From: an uncultured Erysipelotrichaceae bacterium
Lineage (GTDB): Bacteria > Bacillota_I > Bacilli_A > Erysipelotrichales > Erysipelotrichaceae
Length of the DNA: 9,051 nt
NCBI GenBank assembly: GCA_900314345.1
Contig: OMUX01000180.1
Coordinates: forward strand, 1 to 9,051
Reading direction: 5' to 3'
Below, one piece after another: positions 1-6,632 of this stretch. A program made the position numbers and the translations under genes. The notes beneath the pieces are model-generated. The model worked only from the letters and a program-made list of their open reading frames with translations, was not told where the DNA came from and did not search any database. Numbering within the stretch: the stretch's first letter is position 1; every line of letters begins with the position of its first letter.

Positions 1-1605
1 CCGTGTAGGAACCGTGGAGTCAAACAGCGGTATGACATACTGGTTCTCATCGCAGAGGTAATCCTCAGCTTCATGGCATGCCTTCAGGAATTCTGTCGGA
101 TCAGCGAGCTGCTTTGCGTCATAGACCATCTGGTCGAACTTCGCATCATCCACTGCTGCAGTGACCTGCATGCCAGTGGTCCAGAGATCCAGGAACTGCA
201 TCGGGGAATCACCGGCCATGTAGCCATAGCGGGAAATCTCGAAGTCGCCCTGATCGAGCTGATCATAGAAGACGCCGGCTTCAACAGCCTGGAACTCAAC
301 ATCCACACCGACTGCCTCCCACTGCTGCTGCAGGACGGTTGCTACATCCTCATGGATGCCGTTGTTGGAATACTTGTAGACGATGTGCAGCGGATTGGAC
401 TCATCATATCCAGCTTCGGCAAGCAGAGCCTTTGCACCATCCGGATCATAGGAAGCACTGTAGCCGTCCTTGTCTCTTTCCTGACGGAAGTCGCCGTCGA
501 TGCCGGCAAGACCGTCCGGAATGTAGCCGTTGAGCACAGGGTAGAATGTTTCACCGCCAAGCACGGAGACAACAGCGGTCTTGTCAATGGCCATGGCAAG
601 TGCCTTTCTGACTCTGACATCCTTTGCCCAGTCAGGTCCTGTAGAACCGGAGTTGATGGCCAGGAAGTAGTTGCACGGGCTGTCCTGGATCCAGAGGTTG
701 TCAGTGCCCTGATACTTTGTTGCGGATTCTACAGAGACACCGTCTGCCACATCAACCTCACCGGTTTCAAATGCCATGGACTGTGCATCGGAATCCGTCA
801 TGGACATGAAGACGATGTTAGGCATCGTGATCTTGTCAGCGTTGAAGTATGCATCATTCTTGGCAAGCACTGCCTTCTCGGTTGCGTTGAAGTCTGTCAG
901 GACATACGGACCGTCGGTGACATAGCCTGCGGTCATGGACCATGTGCTGTCATGCTGAGGAGTGCTCTGCGGCACAGCCAGCCAGGAACCGTTTGTCATA
1001 AGACCCGGCAGGTAAGTGCACGGTGTCTTGAGATGCAGGATCAGTGTTGCATCATCCGGTGCCTCAATGCCGACTTCGGAATGATCTTCCGTCGTGCAGT
1101 CGAAATCAGTGCCTGCTTCCAGAGCCTTTGCGTTGTAGTCGCCGGCACCGACGATGAAGCTTGTCATGTCATAGACAGACCATGCATTGTCTGCACCATA
1201 GGACAAAGCTCTCAGCCAGGAATAGACGAAATCCTGTGAAGTGACCGGTGTACCGTCGCTCCATGTAATGCCGTCCCGCAGATGGAACGTGTAGGTCAGA
1301 CCATCATCACTGACCTCATAGGATTCACAGAGCTCCGGCTGAGCGGTCTTGCTGGAATCCGTGCGGAACAGTCCGGAATAGATGTGCGTAATGACGTTGC
1401 TGTTGACGGTCTCGGTATTCAATGCCGGATCGAGTGTCGTGAACTGCGCGCCAAGGGCTACCGTTACGGTATCCTGGCCGCCTCCTGTAGTTTCACCGCC
1501 TGCTGCAGCGGTGCCTGCGGCTGCTGTACTTTCCGTACCGCCTCCGCAGCCTGCAAGGCTGATCACCATCAAGCCTGCAAGCAATCCCTTCCATACTCTG
1601 TTCAT
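1..1605 (-). CDS. Oligopeptide ABC transporter substrate-binding lipoprotein (SBP_bac_5), 3' end outside window
   Basis: Extracellular solute receptor that delivers peptides (or another family-5 solute) to an ABC importer. The reading frame is open from an ATG at 1605 to the window edge, giving 535 residues without a stop; family members are usually 500-600 residues, so little is missing. The N terminus is a lipoprotein signal peptide with lipobox L17-A18-G19-C20, followed by a Gly/Ala/Thr-rich linker. The mature part carries family landmarks: TLDPALNTETVNSNVITHIY near residues 45-65, a YTFHLRDGITWSDGTPVT stretch near 95-115, and VRKALAMAIDK near residue 345. The start is set by AAAGGAGG at 1613-1620, seven bases upstream. 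An arginine-type T-box lies directly upstream, so expression should follow arginine-tRNA charging. The substrate is inferred only; permease and ATPase genes would be expected beyond the left edge. Confidence 0.92.
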   Translation of the reverse strand, partial: MNRVWKGLLAGLMVISLAGCGGGTESTAAAGTAAAGGETTGGGQDTVTVALGAQFTTLDPALNTETVNSNVITHIYSGLFRTDSSKTAQPELCESYEVSDDGLTYTFHLRDGITWSDGTPVTSQDFVYSWLRALSYGADNAWSVYDMTSFIVGAGDYNAKALEAGTDFDCTTEDHSEVGIEAPDDATLILHLKTPCTYLPGLMTNGSWLAVPQSTPQHDSTWSMTAGYVTDGPYVLTDFNATEKAVLAKNDAYFNADKITMPNIVFMSMTDSDAQSMAFETGEVDVADGVSVESATKYQGTDNLWIQDSPCNYFLAINSGSTGPDWAKDVRVRKALAMAIDKTAVVSVLGGETFYPVLNGYIPDGLAGIDGDFRQERDKDGYSASYDPDGAKALLAEAGYDESNPLHIVYKYSNNGIHEDVATVLQQQWEAVGVDVEFQAVEAGVFYDQLDQGDFEISRYGYMAGDSPMQFLDLWTTGMQVTAAVDDAKFDQMVYDAKQLADPTEFLKACHEAEDYLCDENQYVIPLFDSTVPTR

Positions 1606-1657
1606 TTCCTTCCCTCCTTTGGATTTCCTGAATGAACAATGAAATATCCTGATAAAC

Positions 1658-1693
1658 AAAAAGCCGTCTCAAACCCTCAGGTTCAGAGACGAC
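1658..1693 (-). terminator. T-box intrinsic terminator
   Basis: The arms GTCGTCTC and GAGACGGC pair over 8 bp with one G-U. An inner AACC/GGTT extends the stem, and TTTTT follows. It sits between the T-box sequence and the lipoprotein gene, and shares CTCTG with the antiterminator. Confidence 0.9.
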
Positions 1694-1895
1694 ATTGCCG
1701 CGGTACCACTCTGTTTGCCTGGCTTTCACCAGACCACTTCTGTTCCGTTAACGCCGGATTACGATCCCCCTACTGCATGTTCAGGTTCTCTTCTCACAGA
1801 TGCGTTTCACCATGTGCGGCTGACCGGTCTTCCACTCTGTACCGGCTCGCTGACAGACACACCACAGCTACTCTTCTGCTCATCGAAGCTACCTG
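1658..1895 (-). promoter_or_regulatory. T-box riboswitch, specifier CGC (arginine)
   Basis: Leader RNA that senses uncharged tRNA and controls the downstream peptide-binding lipoprotein gene. The conserved T-box AGAGTGGTACCGCGG is at 1712-1698; its UGGU bulge would pair with an ACCA tRNA end. Stem I is recognisable: a GATGA K-turn element, GAGTAG loop-E strand, a GCGAG bulge, and an apical hairpin closed by GCCGGT/ACCGGT. The 3' side of the specifier loop reads GAAA-CGC-ATCTGTGAG, which lines up base for base in spacing with GAAA-GGC-ATTCTTGAG of the Bacillus glyQS T-box. CGC at 1804-1802 is therefore the specifier, an arginine codon. CAGAG before the T-box can pair with CTCTG in the terminator 5' arm, giving the usual antiterminator/terminator choice. 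The T-box class is certain from motif; the amino acid comes from my hand alignment. Confidence 0.9.
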
Positions 1896-1896
1896 C

Positions 1897-1924
1897 ATTC
1901 TACAGCAGTGAAAAATATTGTCAA
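1897..1924 (-). promoter_or_regulatory. Probable promoter of the T-box/peptide-binding transcript
   Basis: TTGACA at 1924-1919 and TAGAAT at 1902-1897 are separated by 16 bp. Transcription would begin near 1890, right at the base of T-box stem I. The outermost stem bases (AGGT at 1894-1891) may be only partly transcribed, so the exact start is uncertain. The stretch 1925-2000 upstream holds only short inverted repeats and the end of the preceding gene's terminator-like hairpin. Confidence 0.6.
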
Positions 1925-1962
1925 TCGCTTACATTGATTTTTCAGTAATGTTTTTCAATTTT

Positions 1963-1981
1963 GTTACAGGCGAAATGTAAC
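1963..1981. repeat. Inverted repeat GTTACA-N7-TGTAAC
   Basis: A perfect 6-bp inverted repeat with a 7-base spacer, lying between the acetyltransferase gene and the promoter of the peptide-binding gene. It could be an operator or a weak transcript-end hairpin: on the minus strand it is followed by AAAATTG rather than a clean T tract. A second inverted repeat, TCAAT-N7-ATTGA at 1921-1937, overlaps the -35 element. Confidence 0.45.
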
Positions 1982-1987
1982 TATTTA

Positions 1988-2010
1988 CAAAAAGAACAGC
2001 TCACAGGCTG
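1988..2010 (-). terminator. Weak terminator-like hairpin after the acetyltransferase gene
   Basis: CAGC and GCTG (minus strand) pair around a 6-base loop that includes the TGA stop, followed by TTCTTTTTG. The stem has only 4 bp, so efficiency is doubtful, but its position at the end of the MarR-GNAT operon fits. Confidence 0.4.
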
Positions 2011-2462
2011 CGCTTCATGTAGATCACATCCGGCATCGGATTGTCATAGTACGCTTCACATCTCTCAAAGCCATGGGTTTCATAAAGATGGATCGCCGCC
2101 TTCAGAGGTTCAATGGTGTCAAGCACCATTTCCTTATACCCCGCAGCCTTTGCATGGGCAATGATCTCATCCACAAGCATGTGTCCAAGATGCGCACCTC
2201 TGCAGGACGGGGAAACGTACAGCCGCTTCATTTCACAGCGTTCTGCCGTATGCCTGTGGTATGCCACGATACCCCGCACCTTCCCGTTTTCATCCACAGC
2301 CGCAAGCAGCTCCCCGTTGGGGACAGCGTACTTCACCTTGGGGTCCTTGAGTTCTTCATCCAGATGCTGGAAGGAAAGATCCCTGCCAAGTCGCTTTGTA
2401 TATTCCATGATCAGTGCCTTCACCTGATCCATGTAGTCCGTCCCGTCAACGATTCTGTACAT
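2001..2462 (-). CDS. GNAT family N-acetyltransferase
   Basis: Predicted cytoplasmic acetyl-CoA-dependent N-acetyltransferase of 153 residues, a single GNAT domain. Visible features are the central strand and acetyl-CoA loop CEMKRLYVSPSCRGAHLG (residues 76-93), a helix to about residue 108, then the motif-B strand MVLDT (112-116) and an ALYETHGF-like segment, here IHLYETHGF (124-132), ending in YYDNP. The acetyl-CoA loop has R88-G-A-H-L-G93, with His91 where Gly is usual in Q/R-x-x-G-x-G/A. The ATG at 2462 has AAGGAGA at 2469-2475. The start overlaps the end of the MarR gene by 17 bp, so the two should be translated together and controlled by the MarR operator. The C-terminal pattern (RLYV..RG..LG, then LDT, KAA, LY..GF, YYDNP) resembles the acetyltransferase half of fused MarR-GNAT proteins. 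The substrate is unknown. Confidence 0.9.
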   Translation of the reverse strand: MYRIVDGTDYMDQVKALIMEYTKRLGRDLSFQHLDEELKDPKVKYAVPNGELLAAVDENGKVRGIVAYHRHTAERCEMKRLYVSPSCRGAHLGHMLVDEIIAHAKAAGYKEMVLDTIEPLKAAIHLYETHGFERCEAYYDNPMPDVIYMKRSL

Positions 2463-2883
2463 CCGCTTTCTCCTTCTTTCTCATATAGAGCTTCATCGCA
2501 TCCGTGATCTTCTCCATCTCTTCCTTTGTGAACATGCGGTACAGCTCTTCTGCCTGTTCATCCGAACGCTGTTCCAGTTCCTCGAATGCCTTCATTCCTT
2601 CTGCACTCAGATACAGGTGCTTTGCCCTGCCGTCATCTGCATCCTTTTCCATGTACAGCAGTCCCCTGTCATCCAGGCTGTGAAGGATCCGGCTGAGATA
2701 GCCTTTGTCCATGTTTTCCAAACGGCACAGTTCTCTTGCAAGGATGCCGGGGGTTCTCCCGATGGCACCGATGATCCTTCCTTCCGGGAAGGTCCACCGT
2801 GTATGCAGAACATGGGAATCGAGAAGATGAAGATCACTGGTATACAGGCGGTTGAACCGCCGGATGAGTTCTGTATGTTTCAT
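2446..2883 (-). CDS. MarR family transcriptional regulator
   Basis: Dimeric winged-helix DNA-binding regulator, 145 residues from the ATG at 2883. An N-terminal dimer helix (RRFNRLYTSDLHLLDS, 8-23) is followed by the winged helix: PGILARELCRLENMDKGYLS (45-64), with recognition helix around DKGYLSRILHSLDDRG, and a wing with DADDGRAKHLYLSAEG (81-96). A charged C-terminal helix closes the dimer domain. The frame also opens upstream (TTG at 3003, ATG at 3000 and 2901), but those starts lie inside the preceding gene or in the 33-bp palindrome and promoter, and residues before 2883 do not look like MarR sequence. I see no good ribosome binding site at 2883. The gene overlaps the acetyltransferase gene by 17 bp. 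Autorepression through the palindrome is inferred. Confidence 0.88.
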   Translation of the reverse strand: MKHTELIRRFNRLYTSDLHLLDSHVLHTRWTFPEGRIIGAIGRTPGILARELCRLENMDKGYLSRILHSLDDRGLLYMEKDADDGRAKHLYLSAEGMKAFEELEQRSDEQAEELYRMFTKEEMEKITDAMKLYMRKKEKADVQNR

Positions 2884-2890
2884 ACCTGGG

Positions 2891-2918
2891 ATATTACTCA
2901 TATGGTTGACTATGTCAA
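2891..2918 (-). promoter_or_regulatory. Promoter of the MarR-GNAT operon
   Basis: TTGACA at 2918-2913 and TAATAT at 2896-2891 are separated by 16 bp, close to the housekeeping sigma consensus. Transcription would begin around 2884-2882, practically at the MarR ATG at 2883. Confidence 0.7.
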
Positions 2919-2928
2919 CTATATGAGT
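2896..2928. promoter_or_regulatory. 33-bp palindromic operator, likely MarR site
   Basis: ACTCATAT-g-GTTGAC-tat-GTCAAC-t-ATATGAGT. Fourteen of the 15 bases in each arm match, around a 3-base centre at 2912. It covers the -35 element and spacer of the promoter in front of the MarR gene. The size and the GTTGAC-N3-GTCAAC core suit a MarR dimer. Binding by the adjacent regulator is inferred from position. Confidence 0.8.
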
Positions 2929-2956
2929 GAAAGAAAATCCGGTTTCCCGGAATTCT

Positions 2957-3826
2957 TCAGATGGCAAAGGGCGAAAGCCATGCCTTTCTTCCCATGTCAT
3001 CAATCAGTGTTGCACGAAGGTAGGTTTCCTTTGGGACAGACTGGAAGACAACCTTGCCGTCCATTGGATGCTGTACACGTTCCGGGGACCAGCAGCGGTT
3101 GCTGGAGAAATACACTGTTTCCGTGTCCTCGCTGCACTGCAGGGTGAGTGTTCTTTCCGTATCATCCCATACCGCATCCAAGATCTTCGGTCCCTGGGAT
3201 GCATAGAAGTTTCCGTCCTTCAATGCCGCAAGAATGGATTTCCGGGAAAGATCCCCGGCATTGACCATGACAAAGGATTTCATCTCATCACCGTTGTAAT
3301 GGTGCGCATCATCATCTGCAACTGCCTTCATCAGGATGCCGCTGCTCGCCCAGAGATCAAAGTAATGGCTTGAGTCTGCACGTTCCGGATTCCATGGCAT
3401 TCCGCTTGTCGTATTGTAGATTTCTGCCGCAAAGACACCTTCGCATCTTGCAATGTCCTTCGGTTCCATCAATGACCATGCCGGATGGGCAAGCAATGCA
3501 AGGCCGCCTGCTTCATTGATTCTCTTGATATAATCCTCCGCCTGCATGCCTCTTTCAATTCCAGGGTCTCTTTCCAGACCGAAGCCTACAATATGGAACA
3601 CAGGATCGTTCACATCCCACTCTGCACCGTTGAGAAGCAGGAAGTCCTTTTCTTCCTTTGTCTCATTCAGATGCCAGTGATCCGTCACAGCCAGGAAATC
3701 ATAGCCGTGTTCTCTGTACATGTTCACCACTGTATCAAACGGCAGTTCCCCGTCTGAATTCTGTGTATGTGTATGCAGGTTGCCTTTGTACCAGTGCCCA
3801 AGTTCTTCAAACAGATGTCTTTCCAT
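2957..3826 (-). CDS. PHP-domain metal-dependent phosphoesterase (CehA-like)
   Basis: Predicted polynuclear-metal hydrolase, 289 residues from the ATG at 3826. The PHP motifs are in order: GNLHTHTQNSDGE (H18, H20, D25), VTDHW (D49, H50), GAEW (E69), H78, LLAHPAW (H114), AAEIYN (E135) and ADDDAHH (D173, H175). All the usual metal ligands appear present. After about residue 205 comes a C-terminal beta-rich tail (NFYASQGPKILD, then WSPERVQHP) typical of CehA-type stand-alone PHP proteins. There is no polymerase or HisJ context. An ATG nine bases further up (3835) is possible, but AGAAAGG would then sit only one base from it; it sits ten bases from 3826. The gene starts about 40 bases after the pyrE terminator, and I see no convincing promoter of its own. 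The substrate is unknown. Confidence 0.85.
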   Translation of the reverse strand: MERHLFEELGHWYKGNLHTHTQNSDGELPFDTVVNMYREHGYDFLAVTDHWHLNETKEEKDFLLLNGAEWDVNDPVFHIVGFGLERDPGIERGMQAEDYIKRINEAGGLALLAHPAWSLMEPKDIARCEGVFAAEIYNTTSGMPWNPERADSSHYFDLWASSGILMKAVADDDAHHYNGDEMKSFVMVNAGDLSRKSILAALKDGNFYASQGPKILDAVWDDTERTLTLQCSEDTETVYFSSNRCWSPERVQHPMDGKVVFQSVPKETYLRATLIDDMGRKAWLSPFAI

Positions 3827-3869
3827 ATTCTTCATGCCTTTCTGCAGTGAAGCTTAACACACCCGAAAC

Positions 3870-3894
3870 AAAAAGACGATGCCGCAGCACCGTC
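3870..3894 (-). terminator. Intrinsic terminator after pyrE
   Basis: GACGGTGC and GCATCGTC pair over 8 bp (one G-U) around the loop TGCG, followed by TTTTTG. It begins eight bases past the pyrE stop and closes the symporter-pyrF-pyrE operon. Confidence 0.9.
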
Positions 3895-3902
3895 TCAATG
3901 GT

Positions 3903-4541
3903 TCAGTGAATCTGTTCCATCCAGGAAGGATCATCCGGATGATTGCGGAAAGCCAGAAGACCAGGAATGTTCTCCTTCTTGATATAGCCCAGCTCCGCGG
4001 CTGTTTCCAATAATGTGTCATAGGTGCAGGCACTGTGGTTGACAAGATCATGTGCCTTCATGTTTTCATCCGCCCTGGACATGCCATAGGTGAAGATGCT
4101 GGCAATGCCAAGTACTTCTGCACCTGCCTCCCTCAAGGCAGCAGCAGTTTCCACAGAGGAACCGGCCGTGGAGATCAGGTCTTCAATGATGACCGCTTTC
4201 GTGCCTGGTTCACACTTTCCCTCGATCTGGTTTTTTCTGCCATGGTCTTTGGCAGAGCCTCTGACATAGCCCATGGGAAGATTCAGGATCTCTGCCGTCA
4301 GCGCCGCATGGGCAATGCCTGCCGTTGCGGTTCCCATCAGCACCTGGCAATCCGGATAGTATTCCTTCACGATTTCTGCCAGTGCCTGTTCCACATCCCT
4401 GCGTACCTCCGGATAGGAAAGCGTCAGACGGTTGTCGCAGTAGATCGGGGACTTGATGCCGCTGGCCCATGTAAACGGATCCTGCGGTTTCAGGAATACC
4501 GCCTTGATCTTCAGAAGATCCCCGGCAATGATTTTCTCCAT
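3903..4541 (-). CDS. pyrE: Orotate phosphoribosyltransferase
   Basis: Cytoplasmic enzyme joining orotate and PRPP to give orotidine 5'-phosphate, the fifth step of UMP synthesis. The product is 212 residues, the normal bacterial length. Visible parts are the orotate-site segment TWASGIKSPIYCDNR (24-38), the catalytic flexible loop YVRGSAKDHGRK (R94, K98, D99, H100, K103), and the PRPP loop VIIEDLISTAGSS (117-129) with acidic pair E120-D121. The frame is open further upstream into pyrF, but the N terminus MEKIIAGDLLKIKAVFL matches the family. The ATG at 4541 has AAGGAG nine bases away, encoded in the last codons of pyrF. It lies four bases behind the pyrF stop and is followed by a terminator. 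No odd residues were seen. Confidence 0.97.
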   Translation of the reverse strand: MEKIIAGDLLKIKAVFLKPQDPFTWASGIKSPIYCDNRLTLSYPEVRRDVEQALAEIVKEYYPDCQVLMGTATAGIAHAALTAEILNLPMGYVRGSAKDHGRKNQIEGKCEPGTKAVIIEDLISTAGSSVETAAALREAGAEVLGIASIFTYGMSRADENMKAHDLVNHSACTYDTLLETAAELGYIKKENIPGLLAFRNHPDDPSWMEQIH

Positions 4542-4545
4542 ATGC

Positions 4546-5244
4546 TTATACTCCTTCAAACTCCCTGCATGCCCTGCGGTAGGCTTCCACAGGATCCTTG
4601 GCTGTTGTAATGGAACGGCCCACAACGATGTAGTGCGAGCCAAGCTCTCTTGCCTTAGCCGGTGTGGTGACTCTCTTCTGATCACCCTTGCCGTCTTCCG
4701 CAAAGCGGATGCCCGGTGTTACGGTGATGAAGTCATCGCCGCAGCACTGACGCACTGCAGCGCTTTCCAGCGGCGAACACACAACCCCGTCGCATCCGGC
4801 AAGCTTGGCATTTTCTGCATAGTGGCATACGGTATCGATCATGGAATGATCAATCCAGAGTTCCTTCTGCATGGCATCCTGGGCAGTACTGGTGAGCTGT
4901 GTAACAGCCAGCAGGATCGTCCTGCTTTTCTCTTCATCCAGTGCCTTCCTTGCGGCCTGCATCATGGCAATGGTGCCTGCAGCATGGACATTGACCATGT
5001 CCACATCCATGCGTGCAAGCTGCTTCATTGCCTTGTATACGGTATTGGGTATGTCATGAAGCTTGAGGTCCAGGAAGATCTTATGTCCGCGTTCCTTGAC
5101 AGATCTGACCAGTTCCGGTCCGTTTCCGTAGAACACCTCCATGCCAAGCTTGACATACGGCTTTTCCTCCTGGAACTGATCCAGGAAGGCAAGCGTCTGT
5201 TCCTGCGTTTCAAAGTCACAGGCGACAATGACTTCGCCCTTCAC
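4546..5244 (-). CDS. pyrF: Orotidine 5'-phosphate decarboxylase
   Basis: Cytoplasmic enzyme that decarboxylates OMP to UMP, the last step of UMP synthesis. A 232-residue TIM barrel of the class typical for Bacillota. It has IVACDF at residues 6-11, the strand YVKLGMEVFY (30-39), the catalytic tetrad segment FLDLKLHDIPNTV (D59, K61, D64), VNVHAAG (84-90), and phosphate-binding ends VTPGIR (about 185-190) and YIVVGRSI (about 215-222). Translation begins with GTG at 5244; GTGA overlaps the TGA stop of the symporter gene by four bases, with AAGG seven bases upstream inside that gene. This is strong translational coupling. Gene order pyrF-pyrE is common in Bacillota, but usually behind other pyr genes rather than a transporter. 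Confidence 0.97.
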   Translation of the reverse strand: MKGEVIVACDFETQEQTLAFLDQFQEEKPYVKLGMEVFYGNGPELVRSVKERGHKIFLDLKLHDIPNTVYKAMKQLARMDVDMVNVHAAGTIAMMQAARKALDEEKSRTILLAVTQLTSTAQDAMQKELWIDHSMIDTVCHYAENAKLAGCDGVVCSPLESAAVRQCCGDDFITVTPGIRFAEDGKGDQKRVTTPAKARELGSHYIVVGRSITTAKDPVEAYRRACREFEGV

Positions 5245-6614
5245 GCAGCTGCCTTCTCTTCCTTGCCTGCCCTGGATTCTTCCTTCAGGTAGGCATCAAC
5301 ATCCAGGGCATTCTCGCTCTTTGCGACTGCCATGGCTGTGCTTGTATCACCGACGACGTTCAGGCTTGTGACCAGCATTTCAATCGGACGGTTGATGGCA
5401 AGGATCAGGGAGTATGTCATCAGTGCCATTTCATTGTTGAAGCCGACACCGGACAGAATGGTGAACAGGATGACCGCACCTGCACCAGGAGCAGCCGGTG
5501 TGCCGATGGAAGCGACGATGGCAAGGGCTGCGATGGTCAGCAGTGTAGGTACTGTAATCTGATAGCCTGCACATCCTGCGATGAAGATCGTTGCGATGAC
5601 CTGCATGATGGCTGTGCCGTCCATATTGACGGTCATGCCCAGCGGCAGCACGAAGCTTGCAATCTCTTCCTTGACGCCCAGTTCATTCACTGCTGTGTCC
5701 AGGTTCAGCGGAAGTGTTGCGGCAGAAGATGAAGTAGAGAAGCCGAAGAGTGCAACCTTGGCGATCTTGCGGAAGAACGGGCCTGCCGGAAGCTTTGTCG
5801 TGATCCTGACGAATGTCGGATAGCCAAGCAGCAGCACCAGCAGCAGAATAGCCACTGTCAGGATGATGTATGCCATGGCCGGCTTGAGATAAGCAATGCC
5901 ATAGCTTGCGCATGTTCTGGAGATGAGGCAGAAGATGGCCAGCGGGCCCATCTTGTCGACGACGAAGTTCAGGATGATGGTGATGATGTCAAGGATTTCC
6001 TGGCAGAGCTTTGTCAGACCCGGTCCCTTGTCAGAAAGCTTGTTCACAGCAAGACCGACCGCTACCGCAGCGACAACCACTGCCAGCACGCCGCCGTTTG
6101 TAGAGAATGTTGCGGTGATGTTGTTCGGCACAGCATTGACGATGACCATTAACGGATTCGATCCGGTGTTTCCTGTGGTTCCTTCCAGACCGATCGATGT
6201 GTTCTGGAACAGACCTGCATTGTAGGCAAGCATGCCGGCAGATGCCGCAATGGCAATTGCAATTACTGTCGTCAGAAGGAACAGTCCCAGCGTCTTCCCT
6301 GAGATTCTTCCAAGCTTTCTTGAATCAGAGATCCTGACCATGGCCAGGACAATGCTTGTGAAGACCATCGGCACGATGACTGCCTGCAGAGCTCTTACAA
6401 ACAGCTGGCCGATGATGTAGAACAGACCGATCGCACTCTCATTGCCCTGTGCTGAGATATCAGCGAACAGAAGGTTGTTGATGGCAGTCCATGTTTCTCC
6501 GTTTCCTGCGGCATTGAGATTCTCGCGCAGCGAGATCATCGCAATACCCAGGATGATTCCTGCAGCCATGGCAATCAGCATGCGTACGGTAAGATTCTTC
6601 TTGATCTTCTTCAT
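5241..6614 (-). CDS. DAACS-family cation symporter (dicarboxylate/amino acid:cation), substrate unknown
   Basis: Inner-membrane secondary transporter, 457 residues, about eight membrane segments plus two re-entrant hairpins, in the glutamate/aspartate/C4-dicarboxylate symporter fold. Landmarks: the serine-rich hairpin STSSSAATLP (293-302), the cation-site motif NMDGTA (330-335), the second hairpin SIGTPAAPGAG (369-379), and the substrate helix with IEMLVTSLNVVGD (411-423). Lined up with GltPh, N401 and D405 are kept (N419, D423), D394 is Glu412, and the side-chain-carboxylate-binding R397 is Val415. The substrate is therefore probably not simply aspartate or glutamate. The ATG at 6614 has GAGGAG at 6620-6625; a TTG seven codons upstream lies in the terminator and is rejected. 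It is the first gene of an operon with pyrF (4-bp overlap) and pyrE, which hints at orotate or another pyrimidine-related substrate. The leader carries a terminator, so attenuation is likely. Confidence 0.92.
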   Translation of the reverse strand: MKKIKKNLTVRMLIAMAAGIILGIAMISLRENLNAAGNGETWTAINNLLFADISAQGNESAIGLFYIIGQLFVRALQAVIVPMVFTSIVLAMVRISDSRKLGRISGKTLGLFLLTTVIAIAIAASAGMLAYNAGLFQNTSIGLEGTTGNTGSNPLMVIVNAVPNNITATFSTNGGVLAVVVAAVAVGLAVNKLSDKGPGLTKLCQEILDIITIILNFVVDKMGPLAIFCLISRTCASYGIAYLKPAMAYIILTVAILLLVLLLGYPTFVRITTKLPAGPFFRKIAKVALFGFSTSSSAATLPLNLDTAVNELGVKEEIASFVLPLGMTVNMDGTAIMQVIATIFIAGCAGYQITVPTLLTIAALAIVASIGTPAAPGAGAVILFTILSGVGFNNEMALMTYSLILAINRPIEMLVTSLNVVGDTSTAMAVAKSENALDVDAYLKEESRAGKEEKAAA

Positions 6615-6632
6615 ATGCTCTCCTCTTTCCCG

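Noticed and set aside
73..1239. 388-codon plus-strand open frame
   Set aside because: It is antisense to the substrate-binding lipoprotein, has no ribosome binding site and shows no family features. The minus-strand frame reads as a clear SBP_bac_5 protein.
2884..3003. Upstream extension of the MarR gene from TTG at 3003 or ATG at 3000/2901
   Set aside because: It would overlap the PHP gene by up to 47 bp and translate through the palindrome and promoter. The added 40 residues do not resemble MarR proteins.
4035..4610. 191-codon plus-strand open frame
   Set aside because: Antisense to pyrE; no start signal or recognisable domain.
4542..4703. 54-codon extension of pyrE into pyrF
   Set aside because: The extra residues are a shadow of pyrF. 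The ATG at 4541 has a good ribosome binding site and gives a standard N terminus.
4453..5292. 279-codon plus-strand open frame
   Set aside because: Antisense to pyrF and the start of pyrE, both unmistakable. Composition rich in Cys and His is typical of an antisense shadow.
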